Source: Bacteroidia bacterium (GTDB taxonomy: Bacteria > Bacteroidota > Bacteroidia > Chitinophagales > Chitinophagaceae). From it: DNA of 64,000 nt. The translations under genes and the position numbers were made by a program. Under the pieces are notes generated by a model, which ran no database searches, was not told where the DNA came from, and saw nothing but the letters and a program-made list of their open reading frames with translations. Location: assembly GCA_030427635.1 (NCBI GenBank), contig JAUIBA010000018.1, positions 1 through 64,000 of the forward strand. The letters run 5' to 3'. Below are positions 8,308-16,696 of the stretch, one piece after another (positions within the stretch are counted from its first letter, which is position 1; the number at the start of each line of letters is the position of its first letter).

Positions 8308-9588
8308 ATGAAGCAGCAAAAAAACATCGGACTACTAAGCATACCGGTAATTGTAGCTGCTCTGGGTTATTTCGTGGATATATATGACCTGCTCCTTTTC
8401 AGCATCATACGTCTTAAAAGCCTGCGTAGCCTGGGGCTTACTGATGCCATGTGCGATACCGAAGGTAAGTTCATCATCAGTATTCAGATGTATGGACTGC
8501 TGCTGGGTGGCATACTATGGGGTGTAATGGGCGACAAAAAAGGCCGCCTCAGTGTACTCTTCGGCTCCATAGTGCTTTACTCAATAGCCAATATAGCCAA
8601 CGGATTTGTGCAGACAGTAAACCAGTATGCACTGGCCCGGTTTATAGCCGGCGTAGGGCTGGCCGGTGAGCTGGGTGCCGGCATTACGCTGGTAAGTGAG
8701 CTGGTGCCTAAGGAGATACGCGGCAAAGCAACATCGATAGTAGCCGGAGTGGGCCTTACCGGCGCTGTGGCGGCCTACTTTGTAGCCAACTCCTTTGGCT
8801 GGATGGCGGCATCGGGCAATACATGGGCAGCAGATATGGTATCGTCGGGCTATGACTGGCGCATATGCTACTTTGTGGGCGGTGCACTGGGCCTTATGCT
8901 GCTGCTGCTAAGGGTAAGCGTTTTTGAATCGGGGATGTATAAGAACATGGCACATGCCAATGTTTCCAAAGGGAACTTCCTGATGTTCTTTAACAACGGC
9001 AAACGATTTAAAAAGTATCTGCTGGCCATACTGGTGGGGCTGCCTACCTGGTATGTGATAGGAGTACTCATTACCTTCTCCAAAGAGTTTGCCGAACACT
9101 TTGGCATCAAAGAACCTGTAGAGCCGGGCAAAGCAGTAATGCTGGCCTATGTAGCCATATCTATAGGCGACCTGCTGATAGGCTTTGTGAGCAACTGGCT
9201 GGGCAGCCGAAAGAAAGCGCTGTATATCTTTTACTTTCTTACAGTGCTGGGCATAGGGCTCTTTTTCTTTCAGCAGAACGGCAGCGCTACCGGCATGTAT
9301 GCCATATGCGCACTTATGGGATTTGCCACCGGATTCTGGGCGCTATTTGTAACTATGGCGGCAGAACACTTTGGCACCAACCTGCGCGCTACTGCCGCTA
9401 CTACCGTACCTAATATGGTGCGTGGCTCACTCCCTATCATCATACTCCTGTTCAGCAGCATGAAGCCGGTATTCGGCTATATAAATGCAGGGGCTATTAC
9501 CGGTGTGATAGTAATGGGTATCAGTATAGCCGCAGTACTTATGACGGAAGAAACCTTTGGTAAGGACCTGAACTTTATGGAAGACTGA
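8308..9588 (+). CDS. MFS transporter (sugar/metabolite:H+ symporter type)
   Basis: 426 residues with about twelve hydrophobic segments. The loop 2-3 signature GVMGDKKGRLSVLFG is near residue 72, and ARFIAGVGLAGELGAGITLVSE lies in the TM4 region. These resemble the metabolite/H+ symporter (sialate, benzoate or phthalate-like) part of the superfamily. The substrate cannot be assigned. The second half has a Cys/Met-poor, Gly-rich TM core and the family-typical FWALFVTMAAEHFGTNLRATA motif. Likely cotranscribed with the DedA gene. Confidence 0.87.
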   Translation: MKQQKNIGLLSIPVIVAALGYFVDIYDLLLFSIIRLKSLRSLGLTDAMCDTEGKFIISIQMYGLLLGGILWGVMGDKKGRLSVLFGSIVLYSIANIANGFVQTVNQYALARFIAGVGLAGELGAGITLVSELVPKEIRGKATSIVAGVGLTGAVAAYFVANSFGWMAASGNTWAADMVSSGYDWRICYFVGGALGLMLLLLRVSVFESGMYKNMAHANVSKGNFLMFFNNGKRFKKYLLAILVGLPTWYVIGVLITFSKEFAEHFGIKEPVEPGKAVMLAYVAISIGDLLIGFVSNWLGSRKKALYIFYFLTVLGIGLFFFQQNGSATGMYAICALMGFATGFWALFVTMAAEHFGTNLRATAATTVPNMVRGSLPIIILLFSSMKPVFGYINAGAITGVIVMGISIAAVLMTEETFGKDLNFMED

Positions 9589-9652
9589 TACCTTTACCAT
9601 ACCCTACTCCCTGTACACCCTGCAGCAATGTAACAAACCAAATAATTAAAGT

Positions 9653-10147
9653 ATGGCACAGTCTCAACACAGCACCTCACTACTGGATACCCAAATACTG
9701 GAGCAACTCACGGATGCCCGTGTAGGGGTGGTGTACACGGAATGGAATGACAGCATCATCAATGCACAGCTGGAAGGCTGTGAGCGGATACTGAAACAAT
9801 TCCATGCCCGCATGACGCATAAGGAAGCTGTGCCGGGCGCTTTTGAGCTACCATTTGCCTGCAAAAGACTATGGGAGCGTAATGGCGGTACGAGTAATGC
9901 GCCGGAAGCTATCATTGCCTTTGGTGCCGTGATACGCGGAGGTACTCCCCACTTTGACTATGTGTGCAATGCTGCAACGGACGGCATACTGCAACTGAAC
10001 CTGACACTACCCATCCCGGTAATCTTTGGCGTGCTGACACTGGATAGTGAGGCGCAGGCCTGGGAAAGATTAGGCGGCCCCCACGGCCACAAGGGCGAGG
10101 AGGCCGCACTAACTGCATTAAAGATGATACAATTCTGCAGACGCTGA
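9653..10147 (+). CDS. ribH: 6,7-dimethyl-8-ribityllumazine synthase
   Basis: Condenses 5-amino-6-ribitylaminouracil with 3,4-dihydroxybutanone phosphate, the penultimate riboflavin step. 164 residues, typical length. The substrate-binding GAFELPFACKRL segment is near residue 62 and the catalytic AFGAVIRGGTPHFDYVCNAATDGI segment near 86-110. The C-terminal GGPHGHKGEEAA matches the phosphate-binding end. No FMN riboswitch is seen upstream. It stops two bases before the convergent gene at 10150, with no terminator between. Confidence 0.95.
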   Translation: MAQSQHSTSLLDTQILEQLTDARVGVVYTEWNDSIINAQLEGCERILKQFHARMTHKEAVPGAFELPFACKRLWERNGGTSNAPEAIIAFGAVIRGGTPHFDYVCNAATDGILQLNLTLPIPVIFGVLTLDSEAQAWERLGGPHGHKGEEAALTALKMIQFCRR

Positions 10148-10149
10148 TA

Positions 10150-10566
10150 TTACTTCAGCTTTCTGAGGATATAGCGTGTGATGAACAGACCTCCTGAGCT
10201 GCTGCCATTAGAGCTCTGCTGATTGGTGGCGGTAGCTACCTGCACCAGCTCCCAGCCATCGGCGGTGTATTCATTAAGCCTGTCTACGATAACGCGGTCG
10301 TTATTGGCAATGTTGCCAAAATTGATGCCCACCATGCTGTAGAAGTTTTTCAGTTCCTTTTCCATTACCTGTCCTTCATCATCGGTAGTGAGGAGGCGGC
10401 TACGGCCAAGACCACCCGGCACTACAGACTCAACGGCAGTAATCTGCTTATAGACATAACCTACAGGCGCTACATTGTCAGGGGTAGATGGACGGAATGA
10501 GAAAATACCCATTGTGCACAGAGCAGAGGCGGCAGCGATAGCCACGGTAGAGATGTGTTGTTTCAT
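10150..10566 (-). CDS. Small exported protein of unknown function
   Basis: From ATG 10566 the product has 138 residues (MKQHISTVAIAAASALCTMG). It begins with a signal or anchor segment. The rest contains ESVVPGGLGRSRLL and ends in VDRLNEYTADGWELVQVAT...RYILRKLK. The motif NEYTADGWELVQV resembles the short DUF4177-like fold of small bacterial proteins (tentative). An in-frame ATG at 10611 would give a longer, unconvincing N-terminus. It converges with ribH with a gap of two bases. Confidence 0.7.
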   Translation of the reverse strand: MKQHISTVAIAAASALCTMGIFSFRPSTPDNVAPVGYVYKQITAVESVVPGGLGRSRLLTTDDEGQVMEKELKNFYSMVGINFGNIANNDRVIVDRLNEYTADGWELVQVATATNQQSSNGSSSGGLFITRYILRKLK

Positions 10567-10665
10567 TCTATGTGTGTTTTGCGTGATTGCAATACAAACA
10601 TTGTGCCTCAAAATGACGTTCTATTCATTTTAAGAAAACATTGACAATCTCAAAAACAACCTGCA

Positions 10666-11928
10666 TTATGCCGCCAGCTCTTTCAATGCCTGTACCAACT
10701 GATCCAGCTCGGCGGTGGTGGTATATATGTTGGGGGTGATGCGCACGCCATGCACCCCTGTGGCTTCCTTATCAATAGCTACTGTGTAGATATGGTACTT
10801 TTCCATGAGTGTACCGGCAAGTGTGGCCGGTGGCATTCCCTTTATACCAACATTGGCAATGGCACAGCTGCGCTCCGGGCTGCGCGGGCTATTAAATATG
10901 ATGCCCGGCAAGTCCTGTACTTTATCTGTCCAGTAATGCCGCAGGAAGCGCAGGCGGGCCTCTTTACGTGCAGCTCCAATTTTCTCATAAAAGTCTATGG
11001 CATCGGAAATGGTGAGGTCGGCGGGAGGTGGATGGGTGCCGGTATGATTGAGCCGGAGGATATCGTCTTTTTCCTTACCCTCCTCTGCAAAGAGTGGCCA
11101 TAATGCGGGGATATGCTCCTTACGTATATACAGCATGCCAGAGCCCAGCGGGGCACTGAGCCACTTATGCAGACTGGCACCGTAAAAATCGCAATTAAGA
11201 TCGCTGATGGAAAACTGCAGATGCGCCAGCGCATGGGCACCATCTACCATCACCTTTACCCCACGGGCATGAGCCATGTCACATATCTTACGCACGGGCA
11301 GTACCTGACCGGTAATATTGATGATATGGCATACCATGATGAGCTTAGTGCGCGGGGTGATAGCATCGGCATATAGCTTTACTATCTCATCATCTGATGC
11401 GGGATTGTGCGGTATGGATATCCGTTTATTGACGGTGCCATAACGCTGTGCTACCTGAGTGAACATATCCAGCATGGCTCCGTAGTCCTGCTCTGCCATA
11501 ATGGCCTCATCGCCCCGCTGCCAGTGAAGCCCGCTGATGATGAGGTCCAGTGACTCTGTCGTATTGCGGGTAATGATAAGCTCCTCTGCACTACAGCCTG
11601 CAAGCGCTGCCAGCCGTGTGGTGATTTTCGTCTTATTCTCTGCCTGCACTGTGCGCATATAGTGTGCACCCTCCCTGTTGACCTCCTTAATGTGTGCAAA
11701 GTAACGTACCTGTATAGCCAGCGGCATGATGCAGTAGTAGCCGTTTTCCAGATTGATAAAATCGGGGCTGAGGTCGTAGCCTTTTCTTACGGTGGCCCAG
11801 AAGAGGTCTTCATCGCCACCATCTGGCAGGGCGGCAAGCGCATCACTCCCTGTACCCATAGTGACCATACCGGCCATAGTACCAATACCGGCTACTGATA
11901 GTTGCTTCAGAAATGTGCGCTTATCCAT
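10666..11928 (-). CDS. Exported class V aminotransferase fold protein (isopenicillin N epimerase-like)
   Basis: 420 residues from ATG 11928 (MDKRTFLKQLSVAGIG). The N-terminus is signal-like, with a single-Arg motif reminiscent of Tat signals. The PLP fold is intact: TRNTTESLDLIISGL cofactor-cup segment, the Asp of VDGAHALAH (about 226) and the Schiff-base lysine of GASLHKWLSAPLG (about 254). The closest recognisable relatives are isopenicillin N epimerase and cysteine desulfurase-like enzymes of Bacteroidota. The substrate is unknown and no sulfur-transfer partner is adjacent. It is transcribed away from the 400-bp repeat array, whose first copy lies just upstream. Confidence 0.85.
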   Translation of the reverse strand: MDKRTFLKQLSVAGIGTMAGMVTMGTGSDALAALPDGGDEDLFWATVRKGYDLSPDFINLENGYYCIMPLAIQVRYFAHIKEVNREGAHYMRTVQAENKTKITTRLAALAGCSAEELIITRNTTESLDLIISGLHWQRGDEAIMAEQDYGAMLDMFTQVAQRYGTVNKRISIPHNPASDDEIVKLYADAITPRTKLIMVCHIINITGQVLPVRKICDMAHARGVKVMVDGAHALAHLQFSISDLNCDFYGASLHKWLSAPLGSGMLYIRKEHIPALWPLFAEEGKEKDDILRLNHTGTHPPPADLTISDAIDFYEKIGAARKEARLRFLRHYWTDKVQDLPGIIFNSPRSPERSCAIANVGIKGMPPATLAGTLMEKYHIYTVAIDKEATGVHGVRITPNIYTTTAELDQLVQALKELAA

Positions 11929-11970
11929 GATGATGACTTTTTGTAATTGTAATATACAATAAATATGAGC

Positions 11971-12371
11971 AGCCCCCACCGGCTCCCCCCAGGGGGGAGA
12001 GGTGTTTTGTGTTCTTGTTGTCCGGAGTATTGTTTAGTGACTGCATAAATATGCGCAGTACTTTTTTTATGGGAGATTTTGAGAGTTATATCTGTTAAGA
12101 GTATTGATAGTTAATCGTTTACATAATTGTCTCAATTGCCAAACTGAGCAAAAAGTTCGCAAAAATTACTCGCGGGAAATTTAAAATATGAGGCTGATGT
12201 GTGCATAGGATTCAGGGTTTGTTTTGCAGTGCAAAGGTCGGGTAATATGGGGTGGCTTGGGTGATATTGTGGATAAGTTATTCAGAAAGGGATCTGATAT
12301 AGGGAGGGTATTCGTGAACGGGTGTTGTGACCGTGTGCTGGTTGTTGGCGGGGACGCCAACAACGGCGGAG
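11971..12371. repeat. 400-bp tandem repeat, unit 1
   Basis: First of three direct repeats with a period of 400-401 bp. Internal landmarks: a G/C palindrome CTCCCCCCAGGGGGGAG (11983-11999); TGTTCTTGTTGTCCGGAGTA; a block around 12149-12213 conserved in all units that includes CAAAAATTACTCGCGGGAAA; an inverted repeat TTTGCA-g-TGCAAA; and a terminal hairpin at 12341-12364. Short open frames exist on both strands, but differences between units are not concentrated at third codon positions, so I read the unit as noncoding. It sits directly upstream of the aminotransferase gene. Confidence 0.85.
12341..12364. repeat. Hairpin element, copy 1
   Basis: Perfect 10-bp arms GTTGTTGGCG and CGCCAACAAC around a GGGA loop. 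It closes repeat unit 1. There is no T run on either side, so it is not a classical terminator. Confidence 0.85.
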
Positions 12372-12772
12372 AGCCACCTCCGGCTCCCCCCAGGGGGGAG
12401 AGATGTTTTGTGTTCTTGTTGTCCGGAGTATTAGTTGAGTGACTGCATAAATGTGCGCAGTATTTTTTTGTGGGAAGTTTTGAGTGTTATGCCTGTTAAG
12501 TGCATTGATAGTTAATTACTTACACTGTTACCCCAATAAATAAACTGCGCAAAAAGTTCGCAAAAATTACTCGCGGGAAATTTAAAATATGAGGCTAATG
12601 TGTGCATAGGATTCAGGGTTTGTTTTGCAGTGCAAAGGTCGAGCAATACGGGGTGGCATGGGTGATATTGTGGATAAGTTATTCAGAAAGGAATCTGATT
12701 CAGGGAGAGGATTCGTGAACGGGTGTTGTGACCTTGTGCTGGTTGTTGGCGGGGACGCCAACAACGGCGGAG
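12372..12772. repeat. 400-bp tandem repeat, unit 2
   Basis: Second unit, same order of landmarks: G/C palindrome 12384-12400, conserved block around 12551-12615, TTTGCA-g-TGCAAA, hairpin 12742-12765. The unit differs from its neighbours by scattered substitutions and very few indels. That fits an old duplication still kept in register, or homogenisation by recombination. Confidence 0.85.
12742..12765. repeat. Hairpin element, copy 2
   Basis: Identical 10-bp arms and GGGA loop as at 12341. The flanking CTG before it and GGCGGAGAG after it are also kept. Confidence 0.85.
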
Positions 12773-13173
12773 AGCCCCCTCCGGCTCCCCCCAGGGGGAG
12801 AGATGTTTTGTGTTCTTGTTGTCCGGAGTATTAGTTGAGTGACTGTATAAATGTGCGCAGTACTTTTTTATGGGAGATTTTGAGTGTTAGGTCAGTTAAG
12901 TGTATTGATAGTTAATCACTTACACTGTTACCCCAATTTGCTAACTGCGCAAAAAGTTCGCAAAAATTACTCGCGGGAAATTTAAAATATGAGGCTAATG
13001 TGTGCATAGGATTCCGGGTTTGTTTTGTGGTGCAAAGATCGGGTAATATGGGGTGGTATGGGTGATATTGTGGATAAGTTATTCAGAGAGGGGTATGATT
13101 CAGGAAGGGTATTCGTGAACGGGTGTTGTGACCGTGTGCTGGTTGTTGGCGGGGACGCCAACAACGGCGGAAA
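12773..13173. repeat. 400-bp tandem repeat, unit 3 (right end of array)
   Basis: Third unit: G/C palindrome 12785-12800 (one G fewer), conserved block around 12951-13015, diverged inner repeat (TTTGTG instead of TTTGCA) and hairpin 13142-13165. The array breaks off right after GGCGG, where the sequence changes to the 3' end of the lipoprotein gene instead of a fourth unit. Confidence 0.85.
13142..13165. repeat. Hairpin element, copy 3
   Basis: Same hairpin as copies 1 and 2. It is the last landmark of the array and lies 17 bases from the stop codon of the minus-strand lipoprotein gene. Confidence 0.85.
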
Positions 13174-13181
13174 AATCCTTG

Positions 13182-13685
13182 TTAATCCGCTACCGGATAT
13201 ATCTGATGGAGTTTTTCTTCCGCTCCATTTATCTTAAAAAGTCTTGGAAAAAAGAATGAGCCGCAACTCTCTTCCTTTAATAAACAGGACATTTCTACTA
13301 AAATATTTTCTTTCCAACGGTGCTTTCCTCTGAGCCATATATACATCCATTTATCGCCAGCAACGACAGCGTTATTGTACTGAAAGGGCCACTCTTCTGA
13401 TCTCCCTTCAACGTAGTACTCATGATACTTTTCATTTGAATAGTATAGCTTTTGTATCCGGAAACGGAACTGAATAAGCGTATCATCTGTATTCTTAACA
13501 GTACGATATGCCTTGGGATAATGGCTCGAATAACAAGTATCATATACAGGCAACGATTCTATAGAGATCAAAGCAAACGCCTCGAGCACATTGCCAGTAT
13601 AATTACCTAACTCTTTCACATATACATTACTACAACTAAAAAAAGTAGCAGCAATAAAAAAAGAAAAAAACAACCTCATAAACAT
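13182..13685 (-). CDS. Small putative lipoprotein of unknown function
   Basis: 167 residues. A hydrophobic N-terminus ends in a lipobox-like FFSCSN with Cys at residue 18, so it is probably lipid-anchored. The start could also be the second Met (13679). The mature part is rich in Tyr, Trp and charged residues (KLYYSNEKYHEYYVEGRSEEW) and has no family I recognise. The gene is visibly AT-richer than the housekeeping genes around it. It is bracketed by two same-orientation copies of the hairpin element (13142-13165 and 13717-13740). This supports recent acquisition as part of a small island. Confidence 0.7.
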   Translation of the reverse strand: MFMRLFFSFFIAATFFSCSNVYVKELGNYTGNVLEAFALISIESLPVYDTCYSSHYPKAYRTVKNTDDTLIQFRFRIQKLYYSNEKYHEYYVEGRSEEWPFQYNNAVVAGDKWMYIWLRGKHRWKENILVEMSCLLKEESCGSFFFPRLFKINGAEEKLHQIYPVAD

Positions 13686-13716
13686 GTCCTTATAGCGTTA
13701 ACTTTTTCACTTGCTG

Positions 13717-13740
13717 GTTGTTGGCGGGGACGCCAACAAC
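13717..13740. repeat. Hairpin element, solo copy 4
   Basis: The 10-bp arms, GGGA loop, preceding GCTG and following GGCGGAG are the same as in the array, but none of the rest of the 400-bp unit is present. It separates the lipoprotein gene from the immunity-like gene. So the hairpin can exist as an independent module. Confidence 0.85.
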
Positions 13741-13765
13741 GGCGGAGTTACTATAATGTGACGCG

Positions 13766-14167
13766 TCACTCACTGAAAGCATTAATTGCTTTCAGAATAC
13801 TGTTTTCTATTTCACAGGTTGTATCCATATTACGGATATTCTCCTGATTGCTTTCCAATAATGCAATCATCTCTTTCTTATGGTGGGGATGCTTATCCCA
13901 GAATTCCTTTTCGGATGTAAGAACATTTCTCAACAAGTCGCCTTCATAGAAATGCCCTTCAGCAAAAATGTTCTTCCTAAGTTCTGTAATAGCCATCGGT
14001 ATCAGGATAGGTAACGCAATATTCTGACCTATCATTATCCTGAGGTCTTCTACTTCAAACTCATTCAGATTCTTTTTCCGTAACTCATGGCAAGTAATGA
14101 CCAGATAGGATTCATACTCTGGTTTTCCCCAATAACTGTTTTCTATTTGCTCTATGGTGTTTTTCAT
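13766..14167 (-). CDS. Contact-dependent inhibition immunity protein, CdiI family
   Basis: 133 residues. The N-terminal IEQIENSYWGKPEYESYLVITCHELRKKNL and the following EVEDLRIMIGQNIALPILIPMAI...EGHFYEGDLL match the layout of CdiI-type immunity proteins (PF18593-like, by recall). Such proteins neutralise a cognate toxin delivered by neighbouring cells or by a co-encoded effector. No CdiA, Rhs or other toxin gene is present in the window, so it is an orphan immunity gene. AT-rich, in the same island as the lipoprotein gene. The family call is good, but the partner toxin is unknown. Confidence 0.75.
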   Translation of the reverse strand: MKNTIEQIENSYWGKPEYESYLVITCHELRKKNLNEFEVEDLRIMIGQNIALPILIPMAITELRKNIFAEGHFYEGDLLRNVLTSEKEFWDKHPHHKKEMIALLESNQENIRNMDTTCEIENSILKAINAFSE

Positions 14168-14249
14168 AAAGTGGCTATCTGCTTTTAAAGATAACTCTAA
14201 TAAAAACCAGATGGGATATCATGCAGGTGTACAGAAAATGAGAAACGCA

Positions 14250-15239
14250 CTACTCCCCGGCCGCTATCCGCCCATGCTTTACGTCTTCCCATACATTGGT
14301 GGTGTTCCACTGTATCTGTGACTGCAGGGGGGATTTTCTTTTCTTACAGTCGGGCATGGCGCAGAGGTGGCACTGGTAGGGCATGCAGCCGTCTATGTGT
14401 ATGAAGAGCTCTACGGCATCTCCAAACTGTGTTTTTATGAGGTCTTCCATGGCGTGTATCTCTCTGTCGGCATCGGCTACCTGCTGGTAGTAAGGCAGGG
14501 TAAGGTGCGCATCTATGTGCATGAGGCTACCATAGCGGATAACGCGAAGATTGTGAAGGTCTACCCACTGAGGGGGGCGGTTCTTTTGCAGCAGGTCTAT
14601 AATGGCTTTGAGGGTGTTGAGGTCCATCTCGTCCATCATGCCGGATACGGAACGGCGCAGAACGAGGTAGCCTGTGCGGATGGTAATGGCAGCAAAAAAG
14701 AGGGCTACTACACTATCCAGCCAGGGCCACTTATTACCTGTAAGCATCAGTACCGAGACGCCTATGATAACTGCCAGTGTGGAGTATGCATCTGTAACCA
14801 GATGTGCCCCGGCAGACTCCAGCACCAGACTATGATGCGCCTTGCCCTGACGCATAGCCCATGAGCCGGCAAGATAATTGACAAGGCCGGCTGCGGAAAC
14901 AATAATAAGACCGGTATTGAGATGCGAGAGTGTGGCAGGGTGCATAAGATGCGATGCCGCCTCCAGAATGATAACACAACCGGCTATGACAATAAGCGTA
15001 CCCTCTACACCAGCGGATATGAACTCTACCTTGCCATGACCATAGGGATGATTAGTATCGCGCGGGCGGGCAGAAAGGATGACGCTGTAAAGCCCAAGGA
15101 AACCGGCTACCATATTAACAATACTCTCCAGGGCATCGGTGAGGATGGTGACAGAGTGCGTGAGCCACCATGCCAGCATCTTAGCGGCAAAGAGGATAAC
15201 GGACAGGATGGCTATGTAACGCTGAACCTTGACGGGCAT
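14250..15239 (-). CDS. Cation diffusion facilitator family transporter
   Basis: Divalent metal (Zn, Fe, Mn or Co) efflux by proton antiport. 329 residues with six predicted membrane segments. Metal-site aspartates are visible in TM2 (TILTDALESIVN) and TM5 (HLVTDAYSTLA). NHPYGHGKVEF follows TM2, as is normal for the family. The cytoplasmic C-terminal domain (about 205-300) ends with a Cys-containing tail CHLCAMPDCKKRK, an extension that may bind metal (inference). Divergent from the gene at 15341. The metal cannot be told from sequence alone. Confidence 0.92.
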   Translation of the reverse strand: MPVKVQRYIAILSVILFAAKMLAWWLTHSVTILTDALESIVNMVAGFLGLYSVILSARPRDTNHPYGHGKVEFISAGVEGTLIVIAGCVIILEAASHLMHPATLSHLNTGLIIVSAAGLVNYLAGSWAMRQGKAHHSLVLESAGAHLVTDAYSTLAVIIGVSVLMLTGNKWPWLDSVVALFFAAITIRTGYLVLRRSVSGMMDEMDLNTLKAIIDLLQKNRPPQWVDLHNLRVIRYGSLMHIDAHLTLPYYQQVADADREIHAMEDLIKTQFGDAVELFIHIDGCMPYQCHLCAMPDCKKRKSPLQSQIQWNTTNVWEDVKHGRIAAGE

Positions 15240-15340
15240 GGTGTAAAACTACGCCTGCACTCATGTACTGCCAAATAGAATGAGGTGCATGATGGATAAA
15301 AGGTGTCCGGCGTTCTGATTTTTCCTAATTTGTCGGCTGA

Positions 15341-16636
15341 ATGAAACCGGGGCTGATACTTGTAATACTGTGCATACTGGAAGTGCTGTTTGCTACTTTC
15401 CTCATCAATACGCTGGGGCCGTATGTGTCTTCGCTGCTGCTATTCAGTGTATCGGTGGGTATAGGCTTTGTATTTCTGCGCATTGCGGGCGGGAAGACAG
15501 ATGAAGCAGCGCAGCCAGTGAACGTGAAACCACTGGCGTGGGTGCCGGTGGTACAGTGGGTACTGTTTGCCGCTGCGGCATGGTTTATAATAGCGCAACT
15601 GAAACATATATGGTGGTATGAACTGACGTACCATACAGACAAGGGCTCATCGGACGTAATACCTCAGATAACGACACTGGTGCAGCGATTCCTGCACGGA
15701 GAGCAGCCGTACTATCCGATACCGTTCAAAGACTATACGCTGTACCCCACTTATCTGCCGCTACAATGGCTACCCTATATACCACTGGAGCTGGCCCATA
15801 AGGACTACAGATGGGTGCCCACCATTGCTATGATGCTGGCGGCATTTTACTATTTCCTTACGCACAGGAAAAGGGAGGGCAATGTATTTTCTCAACTGCT
15901 GCTACCTGTGTGGCCGCTGGTGGTGTGGGGGGCATTTATACTACATGCCAGTGAGATGTTTGTATTTGCAGTAGAAGGGCTGATAGCAGCCTACTACTTT
16001 GCGGTAGCTGAGAGCCTGAAAAAGAATAATGTATGGCTTATAGGCCTTACGGCAGCGGTATGCCTGCTATCGCGCTACAGCATAGTACTATGGCTGCCGC
16101 TGTGTGTGGCGCTGTACTGGCTGGCGGGGCAGCGACGCCAGGCACTGATAGTGACCGGGATAAGCGCTGTGCTGATAGTGGTACTGTACTGGTGGCCGTT
16201 CCTGCGCCTGAACCCGGACATTTTCATAAACGGTTACAACTACCACACCAGGGCTGCCTATGCCCAGTGGATGCAGGACCTGAACCATAATAACGGAGAG
16301 GTGTATCTGTATAACGGGCTAGGTTTTACCCCTTATGCGCTGAAGCTGCTGCCGGGCGACGAGGGCAATATACTGATGTGGTATAAACGCATACACATAG
16401 GCATGTGCCTGCTGACGCTGGCTATGCTGGCATGGGGCTATGTGCGTGGCAGAAAGCGGTATGCGCTGAATGACTATCTGCTGTTTTCCTTCAAAATATA
16501 CCTTACTGTATTTTATGTATTTATACAGATACCGTATAAGTATCTGTATCTGGTACCGATATTCCTGAGTGTATCTCTGCTGGGCAGGGCTATGCGCCAC
16601 AGACCTGTTAAGGAAACTCAAACATTGGCCCCATAA
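15341..16636 (+). CDS. Multi-pass membrane protein, DUF2029/GT-C glycosyltransferase-like
   Basis: 431 residues with about ten hydrophobic segments. The loop after TM3 holds DKGSSDVIPQITTLVQRFLHGEQPYYPIPF and TLYPTYLPLQWLPYIPLE. That is the layout of polyprenyl-phosphate-mannose dependent GT-C enzymes of the DUF2029 type, in which an acidic residue after TM1-TM2 acts in catalysis. No DXD-type residue can be assigned with certainty. It probably transfers a sugar to a lipid or exported protein. The DUF4197 gene follows closely. Confidence 0.7.
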   Translation: MKPGLILVILCILEVLFATFLINTLGPYVSSLLLFSVSVGIGFVFLRIAGGKTDEAAQPVNVKPLAWVPVVQWVLFAAAAWFIIAQLKHIWWYELTYHTDKGSSDVIPQITTLVQRFLHGEQPYYPIPFKDYTLYPTYLPLQWLPYIPLELAHKDYRWVPTIAMMLAAFYYFLTHRKREGNVFSQLLLPVWPLVVWGAFILHASEMFVFAVEGLIAAYYFAVAESLKKNNVWLIGLTAAVCLLSRYSIVLWLPLCVALYWLAGQRRQALIVTGISAVLIVVLYWWPFLRLNPDIFINGYNYHTRAAYAQWMQDLNHNNGEVYLYNGLGFTPYALKLLPGDEGNILMWYKRIHIGMCLLTLAMLAWGYVRGRKRYALNDYLLFSFKIYLTVFYVFIQIPYKYLYLVPIFLSVSLLGRAMRHRPVKETQTLAP

Positions 16637-16696
16637 GTGCTGCGGAGGGCATCCCGGCATGAAATATGCTGTACCTTTATGCAAAACACAAATTGT

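Noticed and set aside
9589-9652. FMN riboswitch before ribH
   Set aside because: The 64-base space is too short and lacks the conserved RFN element helices; ribH follows the MFS gene directly.
11971-13173. CRISPR array
   Set aside because: Repeat units are 400 bp long and similar along their whole length; there are no short repeats with unique spacers and no cas genes.
12181-13237. Three near-identical 60-codon minus-strand frames and overlapping plus-strand frames, one pair per 400-bp repeat unit
   Set aside because: They recur only because the DNA repeats. Changes between units alter amino acids in both frames without third-position bias, and the predicted proteins are Pro/Thr- or Gly-rich, so I treat them as noncoding.
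13142-13740. Integron-type attC sites around the island genes
   Set aside because: The hairpins are perfect short inverted repeats without the attC core sites or the imperfect arms of attC, and no integrase is nearby.
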